A stretch of DNA of 64,000 bases from Pseudomonas tohonis (GCF_012767755.2 NZ_AP023189.1:5086001-5150000); one strand, 5' to 3'; counted from the first letter of the stretch, positions 1 through 10,149 are shown. Notes: generated by a model not told the origin, from the letters alone. Program-made: numbers and translations.

Positions 1-75
1 CGCGATGACATCCAGGGTGCTGAGGCCGATGGAACCGGTGGCTCCCAGCACGGTGATGCGTTGCGGACGGCTCAC
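1..75 (-). CDS. dxr: 1-deoxy-D-xylulose 5-phosphate reductoisomerase (N-terminal fragment, runs off the window)
   Basis: Only the first 25 codons are present. They read from a GTG start and contain the NADPH-binding motif GATGSIG followed by LSTLDVIA, which is the invariant N-terminus of Dxr, the NADPH-dependent second enzyme of the MEP isoprenoid pathway. The GTG overlaps the cdsA stop codon (GTGA), so translation is probably coupled. The position downstream of uppS and cdsA is the usual Pseudomonas order. The rest of the gene lies outside the window. Confidence 0.93.
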   Translation of the reverse strand, partial: MSRPQRITVLGATGSIGLSTLDVIA

Positions 76-887
76 AGACTGCCCCAGCCGGCGACCCACA
101 GCAGCGCGGCGAACATCGGGATGGCGGCGGTGAGGCTGTCGATACGGTCGAGCACGCCACCATGGCCAGGCAGCAGGTTGCTGCTGTCCTTGATGCCGGA
201 CTGGCGCTTGAACATGCTTTCGGTGAGGTCGCCCACCACCGAGATCAGCACCACCAGCGCAGCGCCGAGCAACCCGGCGAGCAGCACGCCGCCGTCCCAG
301 CCGCGGAAGATGCCCACGCCCAGGGTGATCAGCAGGCTTGTGCACAGGCCGCCAATGAGGCCTTCCCAGCTCTTGCCGGGGCTGACCGCAGGGGCCAGCT
401 TGCGCTTGCCGAAGGCCTTGCCGGAAAAATAGGCGCCGATATCAGCGGCCCAGACCAGCACCATCACGGCGAGGATCAGCCAGTTCGCCAGCGGCCACTG
501 CTTGAACAGCACCAGCCCCTGCCAGGCCGGCAGGAGGATCAGCAGGCCGATCGCCAGCTTGCCGGCGGAGCCACCCCAATAGCGGCTGGAGCCCGGATAG
601 CCGAGCACCAGCAAGGTCGCGGCCAGCCACCAGAGGATGCCGACGGCCAGGACCCAGGGCGCCAGGGCCGGCACCTGGTAGAGACCGAACAGCAGGGCCG
701 CGACCAGCGCGGCGTAGCCGACACGGGCCGACTGGGCGTCGAAGCCGGCGAGGCGCGCCCATTCCCAGCCTCCGAGGCTGACCACCAGGCCGATGAACAG
801 CGCGAAAGCGCCGCCGTCGAGCAGGAAGAAACCTCCCAGCGCGATGGGCAGGAGCACCAGCGCGGTGATGATTCGTTGTTTGAGCAT
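72..887 (-). CDS. cdsA: Phosphatidate cytidylyltransferase (CDP-diglyceride synthase)
   Basis: This 271-residue polytopic inner-membrane protein makes CDP-diacylglycerol from phosphatidate and CTP, the branch point for phospholipid synthesis. Hydrophobic segments alternate through the whole chain. The C-terminal third carries the CdsA signature: KRKLAPAVSPGKSWEG, then SVVGDLTESMFKR and a GHGGVLDRIDS motif with the metal-binding aspartates. Length is normal for the family. It is 2 nt downstream of uppS and overlaps dxr, inside the rpsB-to-dxr minus-strand block. Confidence 0.97.
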   Translation of the reverse strand: MLKQRIITALVLLPIALGGFFLLDGGAFALFIGLVVSLGGWEWARLAGFDAQSARVGYAALVAALLFGLYQVPALAPWVLAVGILWWLAATLLVLGYPGSSRYWGGSAGKLAIGLLILLPAWQGLVLFKQWPLANWLILAVMVLVWAADIGAYFSGKAFGKRKLAPAVSPGKSWEGLIGGLCTSLLITLGVGIFRGWDGGVLLAGLLGAALVVLISVVGDLTESMFKRQSGIKDSSNLLPGHGGVLDRIDSLTAAIPMFAALLWVAGWGSL

Positions 888-889
888 CG

Positions 890-1636
890 TTAACGGGCCT
901 CGGCTTCTATCTGTTCGCTGGTCTTGCCGAAGCGGCGCTGGCGCGTGGCGTAGTCGCCCAGGGCCTTGCGCATGGCTTCGTGCTTGAAGTCGGGCCAGAA
1001 CAGATCGGAGAAATACAGCTCGGCATAGGCCAGCTGCCAGAGCAGGAAGTTACTGATGCGATGCTCGCCCCCGGTGCGGATGCACAGATCGGGCAGCGGC
1101 AGGTCGCCAGTGGCCAGGCAGTTCTGCAGCAGCCCGGGCGTGATCTCGTCCACCTGCAGGTGCCCGGCCTGGACTTCACGGGCCAGGCGCTGGGCGGCCT
1201 GGGTGATGTCCCATTGGCCACCGTAGTTGGCGGCGATCTGCAGGGTGAAGCGGTGCTCGCCAGCGGTCAGTAACTCGGCTTCGCGCATGGCGGCCTGCAA
1301 CTCGGGATGGAACCGCGAACGGTCACCGATGATGCGCAGGCGGATCTGGTTGTCGTTCAGGCGCCGCGCCTCCCGGCGCAGGGCCGAGAGGAACAGCTCC
1401 ATCAGCGCGCCGACCTCCTCGGCCGGACGCTGCCAGTTCTCACTGGAGAAAGCGAAGAGCGTGAGCACCTCGACACCCGCCTCGGCGCACACCTCGATCA
1501 CCGCACGGACGGCATCGACACCGGCCTTGTGACCGGCGACGCCCGGCAGCAGGCGCTTCTTGGCCCAGCGATTGTTGCCATCCATGATGATCGCCACATG
1601 ACGCGGGATCGCTGGAGAAACGCCTTTCTTGTCCAT
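890..1636 (-). CDS. uppS: Undecaprenyl diphosphate synthase (cis-prenyltransferase)
   Basis: The 248-residue protein condenses eight isopentenyl units onto farnesyl-PP to give the C55 lipid carrier for peptidoglycan and O-antigen. Near the N-terminus it has the IIMDGNNRWAK motif with the catalytic Asp and the diphosphate-binding residues. SSENWQRP follows, and the C-terminus carries the RTGGEHRISNFLLWQ and WPDF signatures. The size matches cytosolic UppS enzymes. It lies between frr and cdsA and is probably cotranscribed with them. Confidence 0.97.
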   Translation of the reverse strand: MDKKGVSPAIPRHVAIIMDGNNRWAKKRLLPGVAGHKAGVDAVRAVIEVCAEAGVEVLTLFAFSSENWQRPAEEVGALMELFLSALRREARRLNDNQIRLRIIGDRSRFHPELQAAMREAELLTAGEHRFTLQIAANYGGQWDITQAAQRLAREVQAGHLQVDEITPGLLQNCLATGDLPLPDLCIRTGGEHRISNFLLWQLAYAELYFSDLFWPDFKHEAMRKALGDYATRQRRFGKTSEQIEAEAR

Positions 1637-1648
1637 ATGGGGGTGCCG

Positions 1649-2206
1649 TCAGACAGCCATCAGGTCGTTTTCTTTGGCTTCCAGGCCCTTGTCGACCTCA
1701 GCGACGAACTTGTCGGTCAGCTTCTGCACATCATCGGCAGCGCGACGCTCGTCGTCCTCGCTGATTTCCTTTTCCTTCACCAGGTCCTTCAGCTGCGCCA
1801 GGGCATCGCGGCGGATGTTGCGCACGGCGATACGGGCGTTCTCGGCTTCAGCGCGGGCCTGCTTGGTGTAGCCCTTGCGGGTTTCCTCGGTCAGGGCCGG
1901 CATCGGGACGCGGATGGTGGTACCGGCGGTGGCCGGGTTGAGGCCGAGGTCGGAGGTCATGATGGCCTTCTCGACCGCCTGGATCATGCTCTTGTCGAAC
2001 ACGGTCAGGGCCAGGGTGCGGGAGTCCTCGGCGGTCACGTTGGCCACCTGGCGCAGCGGGGTATCGACGCCGTAGTAGGACACCATCACGCTGTCCAGGA
2101 TGCTCGGATGTGCACGGCCGGTACGGATCTTGGCGAAGGCATGGCCCAGGGACTCCAGGGTCTTGGTCATGCGCTCCTGCGCGTCCTTCTTGATCTCGTT
2201 GATCAT
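1649..2206 (-). CDS. frr: Ribosome recycling factor
   Basis: This 185-residue protein splits post-termination ribosomes together with EF-G. It has the typical RRF composition of a long three-helix bundle with a central beta domain. The [16 protein letters not shown] segment (here [10 protein letters not shown]) and the C-terminal [16 protein letters not shown] block are hallmark sequences. Its start overlaps the pyrH stop by 4 nt (ATGA), so the two are probably translationally coupled. Confidence 0.97.
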   Translation of the reverse strand: MINEIKKDAQERMTKTLESLGHAFAKIRTGRAHPSILDSVMVSYYGVDTPLRQVANVTAEDSRTLALTVFDKSMIQAVEKAIMTSDLGLNPATAGTTIRVPMPALTEETRKGYTKQARAEAENARIAVRNIRRDALAQLKDLVKEKEISEDDERRAADDVQKLTDKFVAEVDKGLEAKENDLMAV

Positions 2207-2946
2207 TGCTCGCCCTCCTCGATCAGGGTTCCTTCGGCGCCACCCACAACGATGTTCAGCAGGGCACCGGGTTTGTTCATGTTGAAGACCCGCAGCGGCA
2301 TCTTCTGGTCACGGCACAGGCAAATCGCCGTCAAGTCCATCACGCCCAGCTTGCGATCCAGCACCTCGTCATAGGTGAGGTGCTCGAACTTCTCGGCGTT
2401 CGGGTCCTTGAAGGGGTCGGCAGTGTACACGCCATCCACCTTGGTGGCTTTCAATACCACGTCGGCGTCGATCTCGATCGCACGCAGGCAGGCGGCCGAG
2501 TCGGTGGTGAAGAACGGGTTGCCGGTACCGGCGGAGAAGATCACCACTTCGCCGCTCTTGAGGTGGCGCATGGCCTTGCGGCGGTCGTAGTGGTCGGTCA
2601 CGCCGACCATGGAAATGGCCGACATCACCAGCGCGGGGATATTGGAACGCTCAAGCGCGTCGCGCATGGCCAGGCCGTTCATCACGGTGGCCAGCATGCC
2701 CATGTGGTCGCCGGTGACCCGATCCATGCCGGCCGCGCTGAGGGCCGCGCCACGGAACAGGTTGCCGCCGCCGATGACCAGGCCGACCTGGACGCCGATG
2801 CCGACCAGTTGACCGATTTCCAGAGCCATGCGGTCCAGGACCTTCGGGTCGATCCCGAACTCCTCGGACCCCATCAGGGCTTCGCCGCTGAGTTTGAGCA
2901 GAATGCGTTTATAGCGAGGTTGGCGACCACTCACCTGCTGAGCCAT
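2203..2946 (-). CDS. pyrH: Uridylate kinase (UMP kinase)
   Basis: The 247-residue amino-acid-kinase-fold enzyme phosphorylates UMP to UDP and is allosterically controlled by GTP and UTP in bacteria. It shows KLSGEAL at the N-terminus, [10 protein letters not shown], and the [17 protein letters not shown] nucleotide-binding region. Length and motifs are standard. It follows tsf after a roughly 200-nt gap and overlaps frr. The order tsf-pyrH-frr is conserved in gammaproteobacteria. Confidence 0.97.
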   Translation of the reverse strand: MAQQVSGRQPRYKRILLKLSGEALMGSEEFGIDPKVLDRMALEIGQLVGIGVQVGLVIGGGNLFRGAALSAAGMDRVTGDHMGMLATVMNGLAMRDALERSNIPALVMSAISMVGVTDHYDRRKAMRHLKSGEVVIFSAGTGNPFFTTDSAACLRAIEIDADVVLKATKVDGVYTADPFKDPNAEKFEHLTYDEVLDRKLGVMDLTAICLCRDQKMPLRVFNMNKPGALLNIVVGGAEGTLIEEGEQ

Positions 2947-3092
2947 TACGAGTTCTCCTGCGGCGCATTGAATTCATGGAGCACGGGGCTCCGCTGTCCT
3001 GGAGCGTAGCTTCGACTACGCACGCGGCACTTGGTGCCCGCCTGGCGGACATGGCCACGGAAACCGCCCCGAAAGGGTTCCCCAGTTTGACG

Positions 3093-3124
3093 AAGAGGCC
3101 GCGCGCGTTAGCGGGCAGCCTCTT
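3093..3124 (-). other. Stem-loop in the tsf-pyrH intergenic region
   Basis: An inverted repeat, AAGAGGC at 3093-3099 and GCCTCTT at 3118-3124, encloses a GC-rich loop between tsf and pyrH. No clear T run follows it on either strand, so it may be an attenuator or mRNA-stability hairpin rather than a full terminator. The remainder of 2947-3147 holds no convincing gene. Confidence 0.4.
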
Positions 3125-3147
3125 GCGGGGCGACAGCCTAGGCCGTC

Positions 3148-4017
3148 TTACTGCTTGGTTGCAGCGACTTGTGCAGCAACTTCGGCAGCGAAGTCCACTT
3201 CGACCTTCTCGATGCCTTCGCCTACTTCGTAGCGAACGAAGGAAACGATTTCGGCACCGGCTTTCTTGGCCAGGTCACCGACCTTGACTTCCGGATCCTT
3301 GACGAACGGCTGCTCGACCAGGCTGGCTTCGGCGAGGAACTTGGCGATACGGCCCTTGACCATGTTCTCGACGATGTTTTCCGGCTTGCCGGCGATCTTG
3401 TCGGCGTTCAGGGCCAGGAAGATTTCCTTTTCCTTGGCAACGGCTTCTTCGGAGACCTGGGAAGCGTTGAGGAACTGCGGGTTGCTGGCAGCCACGTGCA
3501 TGGCGATGTCACGAGCCAGCTCGACGCTGCCGCCTTTCAGGCTGACCAGGACGCCAATGCGGTGGCCGTGCAGGTAGGCACCCACGACATCACCCTCGAC
3601 GCGGGTCAGGCGACGGATGTTGACGTTTTCGCCAGTCTTGGAAACCAGGGCCAGGCGAGCTTCTTCGCGGGAGGCAACCAGCGGAGCGGCGTCGGTCAGC
3701 TTCTCTTCGAAAGCCTGCTCGATGGTGGCGGCGACGAAGTTCTTGAAGTCGTCCTGCAGAGCCAGGAAGTCGGTCTGGGAGTTGACTTCGATGATCACGG
3801 CGGCCTTGTTGTCGGCAGCGACCTTGACGGCGATGGCGCCTTCGGCGGCGATGTTGCCGGACTTCTTGGCGGCCTTGATGGCACCAGCGGCGCGCATGTC
3901 GTCGATGGCCTTCTCGATGTCGCCATCGGCGGCGGTCAGGGCCTTCTTGCAATCCATCATGCCCAGGCCGGTACGCTCGCGCAGTTCTTTAACCAGGGCT
4001 GCAGTAATCTCTGCCAT
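3148..4017 (-). CDS. tsf: Translation elongation factor Ts
   Basis: EF-Ts is the guanine nucleotide exchange factor for EF-Tu. The 289-residue protein starts at 4017, since MAEITAALVKELRERTG is the universally conserved N-terminus; an upstream in-frame start is not supported. The TGLGMMDCKKAL and SQTDFLA motifs, which contact EF-Tu, are present. It lies downstream of rpsB, separated by a hairpin with a T run, the usual rpsB-tsf arrangement with partial termination. Confidence 0.98.
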   Translation of the reverse strand: MAEITAALVKELRERTGLGMMDCKKALTAADGDIEKAIDDMRAAGAIKAAKKSGNIAAEGAIAVKVAADNKAAVIIEVNSQTDFLALQDDFKNFVAATIEQAFEEKLTDAAPLVASREEARLALVSKTGENVNIRRLTRVEGDVVGAYLHGHRIGVLVSLKGGSVELARDIAMHVAASNPQFLNASQVSEEAVAKEKEIFLALNADKIAGKPENIVENMVKGRIAKFLAEASLVEQPFVKDPEVKVGDLAKKAGAEIVSFVRYEVGEGIEKVEVDFAAEVAAQVAATKQ

Positions 4018-4091
4018 GTTCGCAATCCTCTTGAATAGGTTTTCAACCATTCAGCCCGGCATTCCGGGCAGACAATATCGGAGGTGGCAAA

Positions 4092-4110
4092 AAGGGGGCC
4101 TAGCCCCCTT
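4092..4110 (-). terminator. Hairpin with T run between rpsB and tsf (attenuator-like terminator)
   Basis: A perfect inverted repeat (AAGGGGGC, loop CTA, GCCCCCTT) is followed on the minus strand by a short T stretch. It lies just after the rpsB stop and before tsf. In this operon type, such a hairpin lets rpsB be made in excess of tsf by partial termination; that role is inferred here. Confidence 0.6.
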
Positions 4111-4143
4111 CTTGCGCACCGGGTAACGCTAAGCGCGCCGGCC

Positions 4144-4887
4144 TCAGCCTTCGGCAGCCTCGGAAGCGGCAGCTTCTTCGACGAACTCGTCAGCACCGCC
4201 GTTGGCGTTCTGACGGCCACGCAGCACGGCGTCGGCCATGGCACCCAGGTACAGCTGAACGGCGCGAATGGCGTCGTCGTTACCCGGGATGATGTAGTCA
4301 ACGCCTTCCGGGCTGCTGTTGGTATCGACAACGCCGATGACCGGGATGCCCAGCTTGTTGGCTTCGGTGATAGCGATGCGCTCGTGGTCGACGTCGATCA
4401 CGAACAAAGCGTCCGGCAGGCCGCCCATGTCCTTGATGCCACCCAGGCTGCGTTCCAGTTTTTCCAGATCGCGGGTGCGCATCAGCGCTTCTTTCTTGGT
4501 CAGCTTGGTGAAAGTGCCGTCCTGAGCCTGGGTTTCCAGGTCGCGCAGGCGCTTGATCGACTGACGGATGGTCTTGTAGTTGGTCAGCATGCCGCCGAGC
4601 CAGCGGTGATCGACGTACGGGGAGCCGCAACGAGCAGCTTCTTCGCGGACGATCTTGCCAGCGGAACGCTTGGTGCCGACGAACAGAACCTTGTTCTTGC
4701 CTGCAGCCAGTTTTTCAACGAAGGACAGGGCCTCGTTGAACATCGGCAGGGTTTTTTCCAGGTTGATGATGTGGATCTTGTTACGCGCGCCGAAAATGAA
4801 CTTGCCCATTTTCGGGTTCCAGTAACGGGTCTGGTGGCCGAAGTGCACACCGGCCTTCAGCATATCGCGCATGTTGACTTGGGACAT
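4144..4887 (-). CDS. rpsB: 30S ribosomal protein S2
   Basis: The 247-residue S2 begins at 4887 with [20 protein letters not shown], the conserved start. An upstream in-frame start at 4950 would add a non-conserved extension in the leader. Family signatures [13 protein letters not shown] and the central VFIDVDHE-like segment (here [12 protein letters not shown]) are intact. The C-terminus is Ala/Glu-rich, as in Pseudomonas. It is the first gene of the minus-strand block and is divergent from map. Confidence 0.98.
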   Translation of the reverse strand: MSQVNMRDMLKAGVHFGHQTRYWNPKMGKFIFGARNKIHIINLEKTLPMFNEALSFVEKLAAGKNKVLFVGTKRSAGKIVREEAARCGSPYVDHRWLGGMLTNYKTIRQSIKRLRDLETQAQDGTFTKLTKKEALMRTRDLEKLERSLGGIKDMGGLPDALFVIDVDHERIAITEANKLGIPVIGVVDTNSSPEGVDYIIPGNDDAIRAVQLYLGAMADAVLRGRQNANGGADEFVEEAAASEAAEG

Positions 4888-5155
4888 GATAGTTCCTTGA
4901 TAAGTCGGGTTAGGCCTCCACGCATCCCAATCTCCAACCCTTGCGGGCACCCAGGAAATCGTGTCGATACGTGTGTGGGTTTGAGCCTTGCGGGCAGAGT
5001 GCCCGTAAAGCGGCGCGTTTTATAGCACAAAAAACTACTCGAAGCTATAAGCTCAAAACCCGAAGCGGGACTCGCCGAGCGCTCTTGCGGCTTCAAGCTT
5101 CGGGCTTCCAGCTGTTAAGATTGCGCTCTTTATATAGAAACGCTCGAGAACCGCC
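4888..5155. promoter_or_regulatory. Divergent rpsB/map intergenic region with rpsB leader
   Basis: This 268-nt stretch holds no gene. On the minus strand an AT-rich TATAAA element (about 5020-5025) stands out in GC-rich DNA and is a likely -10 for rpsB. It is followed by a leader of about 130 nt with two CCCGCAAGG-type repeats. S2 represses its own synthesis through the mRNA leader in other gammaproteobacteria, so a regulatory structure is plausible but not shown. The map side (5065-5115) carries a GCTT/AAGC-rich element resembling the one after dapD. Confidence 0.45.
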
Positions 5156-5938
5156 ATGACCGTGACCATCAAGACGCCCGCAGAAATCGAAAAGATGCGC
5201 GTGGCAGGCCGCCTGGCCGCCGAAGTCCTGGAGATGATCGGCGAGCACGTCAAACCCGGTGTCACCACCGAAGAGCTCGACCGTATCTGCCACGACTACA
5301 TCGTCAACGTGCAGAAGGCGATTCCCGCCCCGCTCAACTACAAGGGCTTCCCCAAGTCCATCTGCACCTCGATCAACCACGTGGTCTGCCACGGCATCCC
5401 CAACGAGAAGCCGCTGAAGGATGGCGACACGCTGAACATCGACGTGACCGTCATCAAGGACGGCTACCACGGCGACACCAGCCGCATGTTCCATGTCGGC
5501 AAGGTACCGGTCTGGGCCGAGCGCCTGTCCCAGGTGACCCAGGAGTGCATGTACAAGGCCATCCAGCTGGTCAGGCCGGGCTGCCGCCTGGGCGATATCG
5601 GCGAAGTGATCCAGAAGCACGCCGAGAAGAACGGCTTCTCGGTGGTCCGCGAATTCTGCGGCCACGGCATCGGTGCGGTGTTCCATGAAGAGCCGCAGAT
5701 CCTCCACTACGGTCGCGCCGGCACCGGGATGGAACTCAAGGCCGGGATGACCTTCACCATCGAGCCGATGATCAACCAGGGCCGTGCCGAGACCAAGGTA
5801 CTGGGCGACGGCTGGACCGCCATCACCAAGGACCGCAAGCTCTCCGCGCAGTGGGAACACACGCTGATGGTGACCGAGACCGGCTACGAGATCTTCACCC
5901 TGCGCAGCGACGACACCATTCCCCGGGTTTCCGCCTGA
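5156..5938 (+). CDS. map: Methionine aminopeptidase, type I
   Basis: The 260-residue cytosolic metalloenzyme removes the initiator Met from nascent proteins. The pita-bread-fold metal ligands are visible: the Asp in NIDVTV, the Asp in GDTSRMF, the His in GHGIG, the Glu in FTIEPM and the Glu in WEHTLMVT. There is no N-terminal zinc-finger extension, so it is type Ia. It is divergent from rpsB and runs toward glnD with a 38-nt gap. Confidence 0.97.
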   Translation: MTVTIKTPAEIEKMRVAGRLAAEVLEMIGEHVKPGVTTEELDRICHDYIVNVQKAIPAPLNYKGFPKSICTSINHVVCHGIPNEKPLKDGDTLNIDVTVIKDGYHGDTSRMFHVGKVPVWAERLSQVTQECMYKAIQLVRPGCRLGDIGEVIQKHAEKNGFSVVREFCGHGIGAVFHEEPQILHYGRAGTGMELKAGMTFTIEPMINQGRAETKVLGDGWTAITKDRKLSAQWEHTLMVTETGYEIFTLRSDDTIPRVSA

Positions 5939-5976
5939 GTCCCGACAACGCCCCACAGATATAAGGAAGGCGACCG

Positions 5977-8679
5977 ATGCCGCAGGTGGATCCCGAACTG
6001 TTCGACCGCGGCCAGTTCCAGGCCGAACTGGCGCTGAAATCCAGCCCCATCGCCGCCTTCAAGAAAGCCATCCGCCAGGCCAAGGAAGTCCTCGACACCC
6101 GCTTCGCCAATGGCCGCGACATCCGCCGCCTGGTCGAGGACCGCGCCTGGTTCGTCGACCAGATCCTGCGCGCCGCCTGGGAGCGCTTCGACTGGAGCGA
6201 GGACGCCGACATCGCCCTGCTGGCGGTAGGCGGCTACGGCCGTGGCGAGTTGCACCCCTACTCGGACATCGATCTGCTGATCCTCCTGGACAGCGCCGAC
6301 CACGAGACCTTCCGTGAATCCATCGAAGGCTTCCTCACCCTGCTCTGGGACATCGGCCTGGAAGTCGGGCAGAGCGTGCGCTCGGTGGACGAATGCGCCG
6401 AGGAGGCCCGCGCCGACCTGACGGTGGTCACCAACCTGATGGAAAGCCGCACCATCGCCGGCCCGGAAAGCCTGCGCAGGCGCATGCAGGACGTCACCAG
6501 CCCCGAGCGCATGTGGCCGAGCAAGGACTTCTTCCTCGCCAAGCGCCAGGAGCGCAAGGCCCGCCACGCCAAGTACAACGACACCGAATACAACCTGGAA
6601 CCCAACGTGAAGGGTTCCCCCGGCGGCCTGCGCGACATCCAGACCATCCTCTGGGTCGCCCGCCGGCAGTTCGGCAGCCTCAACCTGCACGCCCTGGTCA
6701 AGGAAGGCTTCCTCGTGGAGAGCGAATGCAGCGTGCTCGCCTCCAGCCAGGAGTTCCTCTGGAAGGTGCGCTACGCCCTGCACATGCTCGCCGGCCGCGC
6801 CGAGGACCGCCTGCTGTTCGACCACCAGCGCAAGCTGGCCGGCCTGCTGGGCTTCCAGGGCGACGACGCCAAGCAGGCCATCGAGCACTTCATGCAGAAG
6901 TACTACCGCGTGGTGATGGGCGTCGCCGAGCTCAGCGACCTGATCAACCAGCACTTCGAGGAAGTCATCCTGCGCAGCGCCGGCTCCTCGCCCGCGCAAC
7001 CGCTGAACAGCCGCTTCCAGCTGCGCGACGGCTACATCGAAGTCACCCATCCCAACGTCTTCAAGCGCACCCCCTTCGCCCTGCTGGAGATCTTCGTGCT
7101 GATGGCCCAGCACCCGGATATCAAGGGCGTGCGCGCCGACACCATCCGCCTGCTGCGCGACAGCCGCCATCTCATCGACGACGACTTCCGCAGCGACATC
7201 CGCAACACCAGCCTGTTCATCGAGCTGTTCAAGTCGTCCCAGGGCATCCACCGCAACCTGCGGCGGATGAACCGCTACGGCATCCTCGGCCGCTACCTGC
7301 CGGAGTTCGGCCACATCATCGGGCAGATGCAGCACGACCTGTTCCACATCTATACCGTCGACGCCCACACGCTCAACCTGATCAAGCACCTGCGCAAGCT
7401 GAAGTGGCCGGAGCTGGCGGAGAAGTTCCCGCTCGCCAGCAAGGTCATCGACAAGCTGCCCAAGCCCGAGCTGATCTACATCGCCGGCCTCTACCACGAC
7501 ATCGGCAAGGGCCGCGGCGGCGACCATTCCGAGCTCGGCGCCGTCGACGCCGAAGCCTTCTGCGCCCGCCACCAGCTGCCGGCCTGGGACTCGCGCCTGG
7601 TCACCTGGCTGGTGCAGAACCACCTGGTGATGTCCACCACCGCCCAGCGCAAGGACCTCTCCGACCCGCAGGTGATCTTCGACTTCGCCCAGCTGGTGGG
7701 CGACCAGACCCACCTCGACTACCTCTACGTGCTCACCGTGGCCGACATCAACGCCACCAACCCGAGCCTGTGGAACTCCTGGCGCGCCAGCCTGCTGCGC
7801 CAGCTCTACACCGAGACCAAGCGCGCCCTGCGCCGCGGCCTGGAGAACCCGCTGGACCGCGAAGAGCAGATCCGCCAGACCCAGACCGCCGCCATCGACA
7901 TACTCGTGCGCAACGGCATCGACCAGGACGACGCCGAGCAGCTCTGGTCCCAGCTCGGCGACGACTACTTCCTGCGCCATACCGCCAACGACGTCGCCTG
8001 GCACACCGAGGCCATCCTCCAGCACCCGGCCGGCAACGACCCGCTGGTGCTGATCAAGGAAACCGCCCAGCGCGAGTTCGAGGGCGCCACCCAGATCTTC
8101 ATCTACGCCCCCGACCAGCACGACTTCTTCGCCGTGACGGTGGCCGCGATGAGCCAGCTCAACCTCAACATCCACGACGCGCGGATCATCACCTCCACCA
8201 GCCAGTTCACCCTCGACACCTACATCGTGCTCGACACCGCCGGCGGCTCCATCGGCGACAACCCGGCCCGGGTGAAGGAAATCCGCGAGGGCCTGATCGA
8301 AGCGCTGAAGAACCCCGACGAGTACCCGGCCATCATCCAGCGCCGCGTGCCGCGCCAGCTCAAGCACTTCGCCTTCCCGCCCCAGGTGACCATCTCCAAC
8401 GATGCCCAGCGCCCGGTCACCGTGCTCGAAGTGATCGCACCCGACCGCCCCGGCCTGCTGGCGCGCATCGGGCGCATCTTCCTCGACTTCGACCTGTCGC
8501 TGCAGAACGCCAAGATCGCCACCCTCGGCGAGCGGGTGGAAGACGTGTTCTTCGTCACCGACGCCGACAACCAGCCCCTGGCCGACCCCGAACTCTGCCA
8601 GCGCCTGCAGGCGGCCATCGTCTCGCAGCTGTCCGAAGCCAACGCCCAGGGCGTTGACCCCACCCGAATCAGTATCTGA
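5977..8679 (+). CDS. glnD: PII uridylyltransferase / uridylyl-removing enzyme
   Basis: This 900-residue bifunctional nitrogen sensor uridylylates PII at low glutamine and reverses it at high glutamine. An N-terminal nucleotidyltransferase domain ([17 protein letters not shown] near residue 90) comes first, followed by an HD hydrolase domain ([18 protein letters not shown] near residue 510). Two C-terminal ACT domains that sense glutamine follow (around 705 and 815). Length matches Pseudomonas GlnD. It lies between map and dapC, its standard location. Confidence 0.97.
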   Translation: MPQVDPELFDRGQFQAELALKSSPIAAFKKAIRQAKEVLDTRFANGRDIRRLVEDRAWFVDQILRAAWERFDWSEDADIALLAVGGYGRGELHPYSDIDLLILLDSADHETFRESIEGFLTLLWDIGLEVGQSVRSVDECAEEARADLTVVTNLMESRTIAGPESLRRRMQDVTSPERMWPSKDFFLAKRQERKARHAKYNDTEYNLEPNVKGSPGGLRDIQTILWVARRQFGSLNLHALVKEGFLVESECSVLASSQEFLWKVRYALHMLAGRAEDRLLFDHQRKLAGLLGFQGDDAKQAIEHFMQKYYRVVMGVAELSDLINQHFEEVILRSAGSSPAQPLNSRFQLRDGYIEVTHPNVFKRTPFALLEIFVLMAQHPDIKGVRADTIRLLRDSRHLIDDDFRSDIRNTSLFIELFKSSQGIHRNLRRMNRYGILGRYLPEFGHIIGQMQHDLFHIYTVDAHTLNLIKHLRKLKWPELAEKFPLASKVIDKLPKPELIYIAGLYHDIGKGRGGDHSELGAVDAEAFCARHQLPAWDSRLVTWLVQNHLVMSTTAQRKDLSDPQVIFDFAQLVGDQTHLDYLYVLTVADINATNPSLWNSWRASLLRQLYTETKRALRRGLENPLDREEQIRQTQTAAIDILVRNGIDQDDAEQLWSQLGDDYFLRHTANDVAWHTEAILQHPAGNDPLVLIKETAQREFEGATQIFIYAPDQHDFFAVTVAAMSQLNLNIHDARIITSTSQFTLDTYIVLDTAGGSIGDNPARVKEIREGLIEALKNPDEYPAIIQRRVPRQLKHFAFPPQVTISNDAQRPVTVLEVIAPDRPGLLARIGRIFLDFDLSLQNAKIATLGERVEDVFFVTDADNQPLADPELCQRLQAAIVSQLSEANAQGVDPTRISI

Positions 8680-8719
8680 GCGCGCCCGTGCAGCCGCTCG
8701 CAGTAGCCAGGAACGACGC

Positions 8720-9913
8720 ATGAACGACGCTCTGAACCACCTGCAGCCCTACCCCTTCGAGAAGCTCCGCGCCCTGCTCGGCGGCGTGCAACCGGCCGAC
8801 AAGAAGGCCATCGCCCTGTCCATCGGCGAACCCAAGCACCGCTCGCCGGACTTCGTCGCCAAGGCCCTGGCCGACAGCCTCGACCAGATGGCCGTGTACC
8901 CCACCACCCTGGGCATCCCCGCCCTGCGCGAAGCCATCGCCGCCTGGTGCGAGCGGCGCTTCAAGGTGCCCGCCGGCTGGCTCGACGCCGCCCGCCACGT
9001 GCTGCCGGTCAACGGCACCCGCGAGGCGCTGTTCGCCTTCACCCAGACCGTGGTCAACCGCGCCGACCAGGGCCTGGTCGTCAGCCCGAACCCCTTCTAC
9101 CAGATCTACGAAGGCGCGGCCCTGCTGGCCGGCGCCGAGCCGCACTACCTGCCGTGCCTCGCCGAGAACGGCTTCAACCCCGACTTCGACGCCGTACCGG
9201 CCGAGGTCTGGCAGCGCTGCCAGATCCTCTTCCTCTGCTCCCCGGGCAACCCCACCGGCGCCCTGGTCCCGGTCGAACAACTGAAGAAACTGATCGCCCT
9301 GGCCGACGAGCATGACTTCGTCATCGCCGCCGACGAGTGCTACAGCGAGCTGTACTTCGACGAAGCCAACCCGCCGGCCGGCCTGCTCACCGCCTGCGCC
9401 GAACTGGGCCGCAGCGACTTCGCCCGCTGCGTGGTGTTCCACAGCCTGTCCAAGCGCTCCAACCTGCCGGGCCTGCGCTCCGGCTTCGTCGCCGGTGACG
9501 CCGCCATCCTCAAGGCCTTCCTGCTGTACCGCACCTACCACGGCTGCGCCATGCCCGTGCAGACCCAGCTGGCCAGCATCGCCGCCTGGAACGACGAAGC
9601 CCACGTGCGCGCCAACCGTGACCTGTACCGCGAGAAATACGACGCCGTGCTCGACATCCTCGGCGGCGTGCTCGACGTGCAACGCCCGGACGGCGGCTTC
9701 TACCTGTGGGCCAAGACCCCGGTGGACGACCAGACCTTCACCCGCGACCTCTTCGCCCGCGAGCACGTCACCGTGGTGCCGGGCTCCTACCTCTCCCGCG
9801 AAGTGGACGGCTTCAACCCGGGCGCAGGCCGCGTGCGCATGGCCCTGGTCGCACCGCTCGCCGAGTGCATCGAAGCCGCCGAGCGCATCCGCGACTTCGT
9901 CCGCAGCCTCTGA
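8720..9913 (+). CDS. dapC: Succinyldiaminopimelate transaminase
   Basis: The 397-residue class I PLP aminotransferase makes N-succinyl-LL-2,6-diaminopimelate in the lysine/meso-DAP pathway. Fold-type I motifs are present: CSPGNPTGALVP, AADECYSELYF and the PLP-lysine segment HSLSKRSNLPGLRSG. The start at 8720 (MNDALNHLQPYPF) is chosen on homology. With dapD and dapE elsewhere in the window, three succinylase-pathway genes cluster here; the prophage now separates dapC from dapD. Confidence 0.95.
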   Translation: MNDALNHLQPYPFEKLRALLGGVQPADKKAIALSIGEPKHRSPDFVAKALADSLDQMAVYPTTLGIPALREAIAAWCERRFKVPAGWLDAARHVLPVNGTREALFAFTQTVVNRADQGLVVSPNPFYQIYEGAALLAGAEPHYLPCLAENGFNPDFDAVPAEVWQRCQILFLCSPGNPTGALVPVEQLKKLIALADEHDFVIAADECYSELYFDEANPPAGLLTACAELGRSDFARCVVFHSLSKRSNLPGLRSGFVAGDAAILKAFLLYRTYHGCAMPVQTQLASIAAWNDEAHVRANRDLYREKYDAVLDILGGVLDVQRPDGGFYLWAKTPVDDQTFTRDLFAREHVTVVPGSYLSREVDGFNPGAGRVRMALVAPLAECIEAAERIRDFVRSL

Positions 9914-9919
9914 CCCCAC

Positions 9920-9936
9920 GGCCCGCCAGGCGGGCC
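9920..9936 (+). terminator. Hairpin after dapC
   Basis: A perfect inverted repeat GGCCCGCC-A-GGCGGGCC begins 7 nt after the dapC stop and is followed by CTTCG. The T run is weak, but the strong stem and position suggest a transcription terminator. A second GC-rich inverted repeat (about 9955-9976) follows. Confidence 0.55.
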
Positions 9937-9991
9937 CTTCGACCCTGACGACACGGGGCGCCGCGCCGGCGCCCCATCGGGCAATCCCGCG

Positions 9992-10000
9992 TGGCATAAT
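9992..10000 (+). promoter_or_regulatory. Extended -10 element of the original arsC-like gene promoter
   Basis: TGGCATAAT has the TGn plus CATAAT form of an extended -10 and lies 66 nt before the original start codon. The surrounding block (9990-10008) recurs with one mismatch at 53874-53892, just before the rebuilt gene on the other side of the prophage. After integration this host promoter drives only the truncated stub. Confidence 0.55.
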
Positions 10001-10065
10001 CGCCGACCGACGTCGCGCGGCCCCTGGCTGCGCGGCCCTTGCCTCACGTGAATCCGAGCTGCCCC

Positions 10066-10119
10066 ATGACCATCACCCTCTACGGCATCAAGGCCTGGGA
10101 TACCGTAGCGAATCAGTAA
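10066..10119 (+). pseudogene. 5' stub of the interrupted arsC/Spx-like gene
   Basis: The original host start codon and first 10 codons (MTITLYGIKA) are followed by phage DNA, giving a 17-codon open frame that ends in TAA at 10117. The homologous full gene resumes at 53952 on the other side of the prophage. This is the left product of site-specific integration. Confidence 0.9.
10074..10097 (+). repeat. attL core (24 bp identical to 53960-53983)
   Basis: Positions 10074-10097 are identical over 24 nt to 53960-53983 and differ at the next base on each side. The repeat lies within codons 3 to 11 of the arsC-like gene. It marks the left boundary of the prophage, whose integrase is adjacent to the right copy. 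Confidence 0.93.
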
Positions 10120-10149
10120 TTCTCCTTTCAGATCAAAGTCTTGCAGCTG

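Noticed and set aside
5884..8721. 945-codon open frame opposite glnD
   Set aside because: Antisense shadow of a GC-rich gene; its product is Gly/Val/His-rich with no domain, and the plus-strand glnD explains the region.
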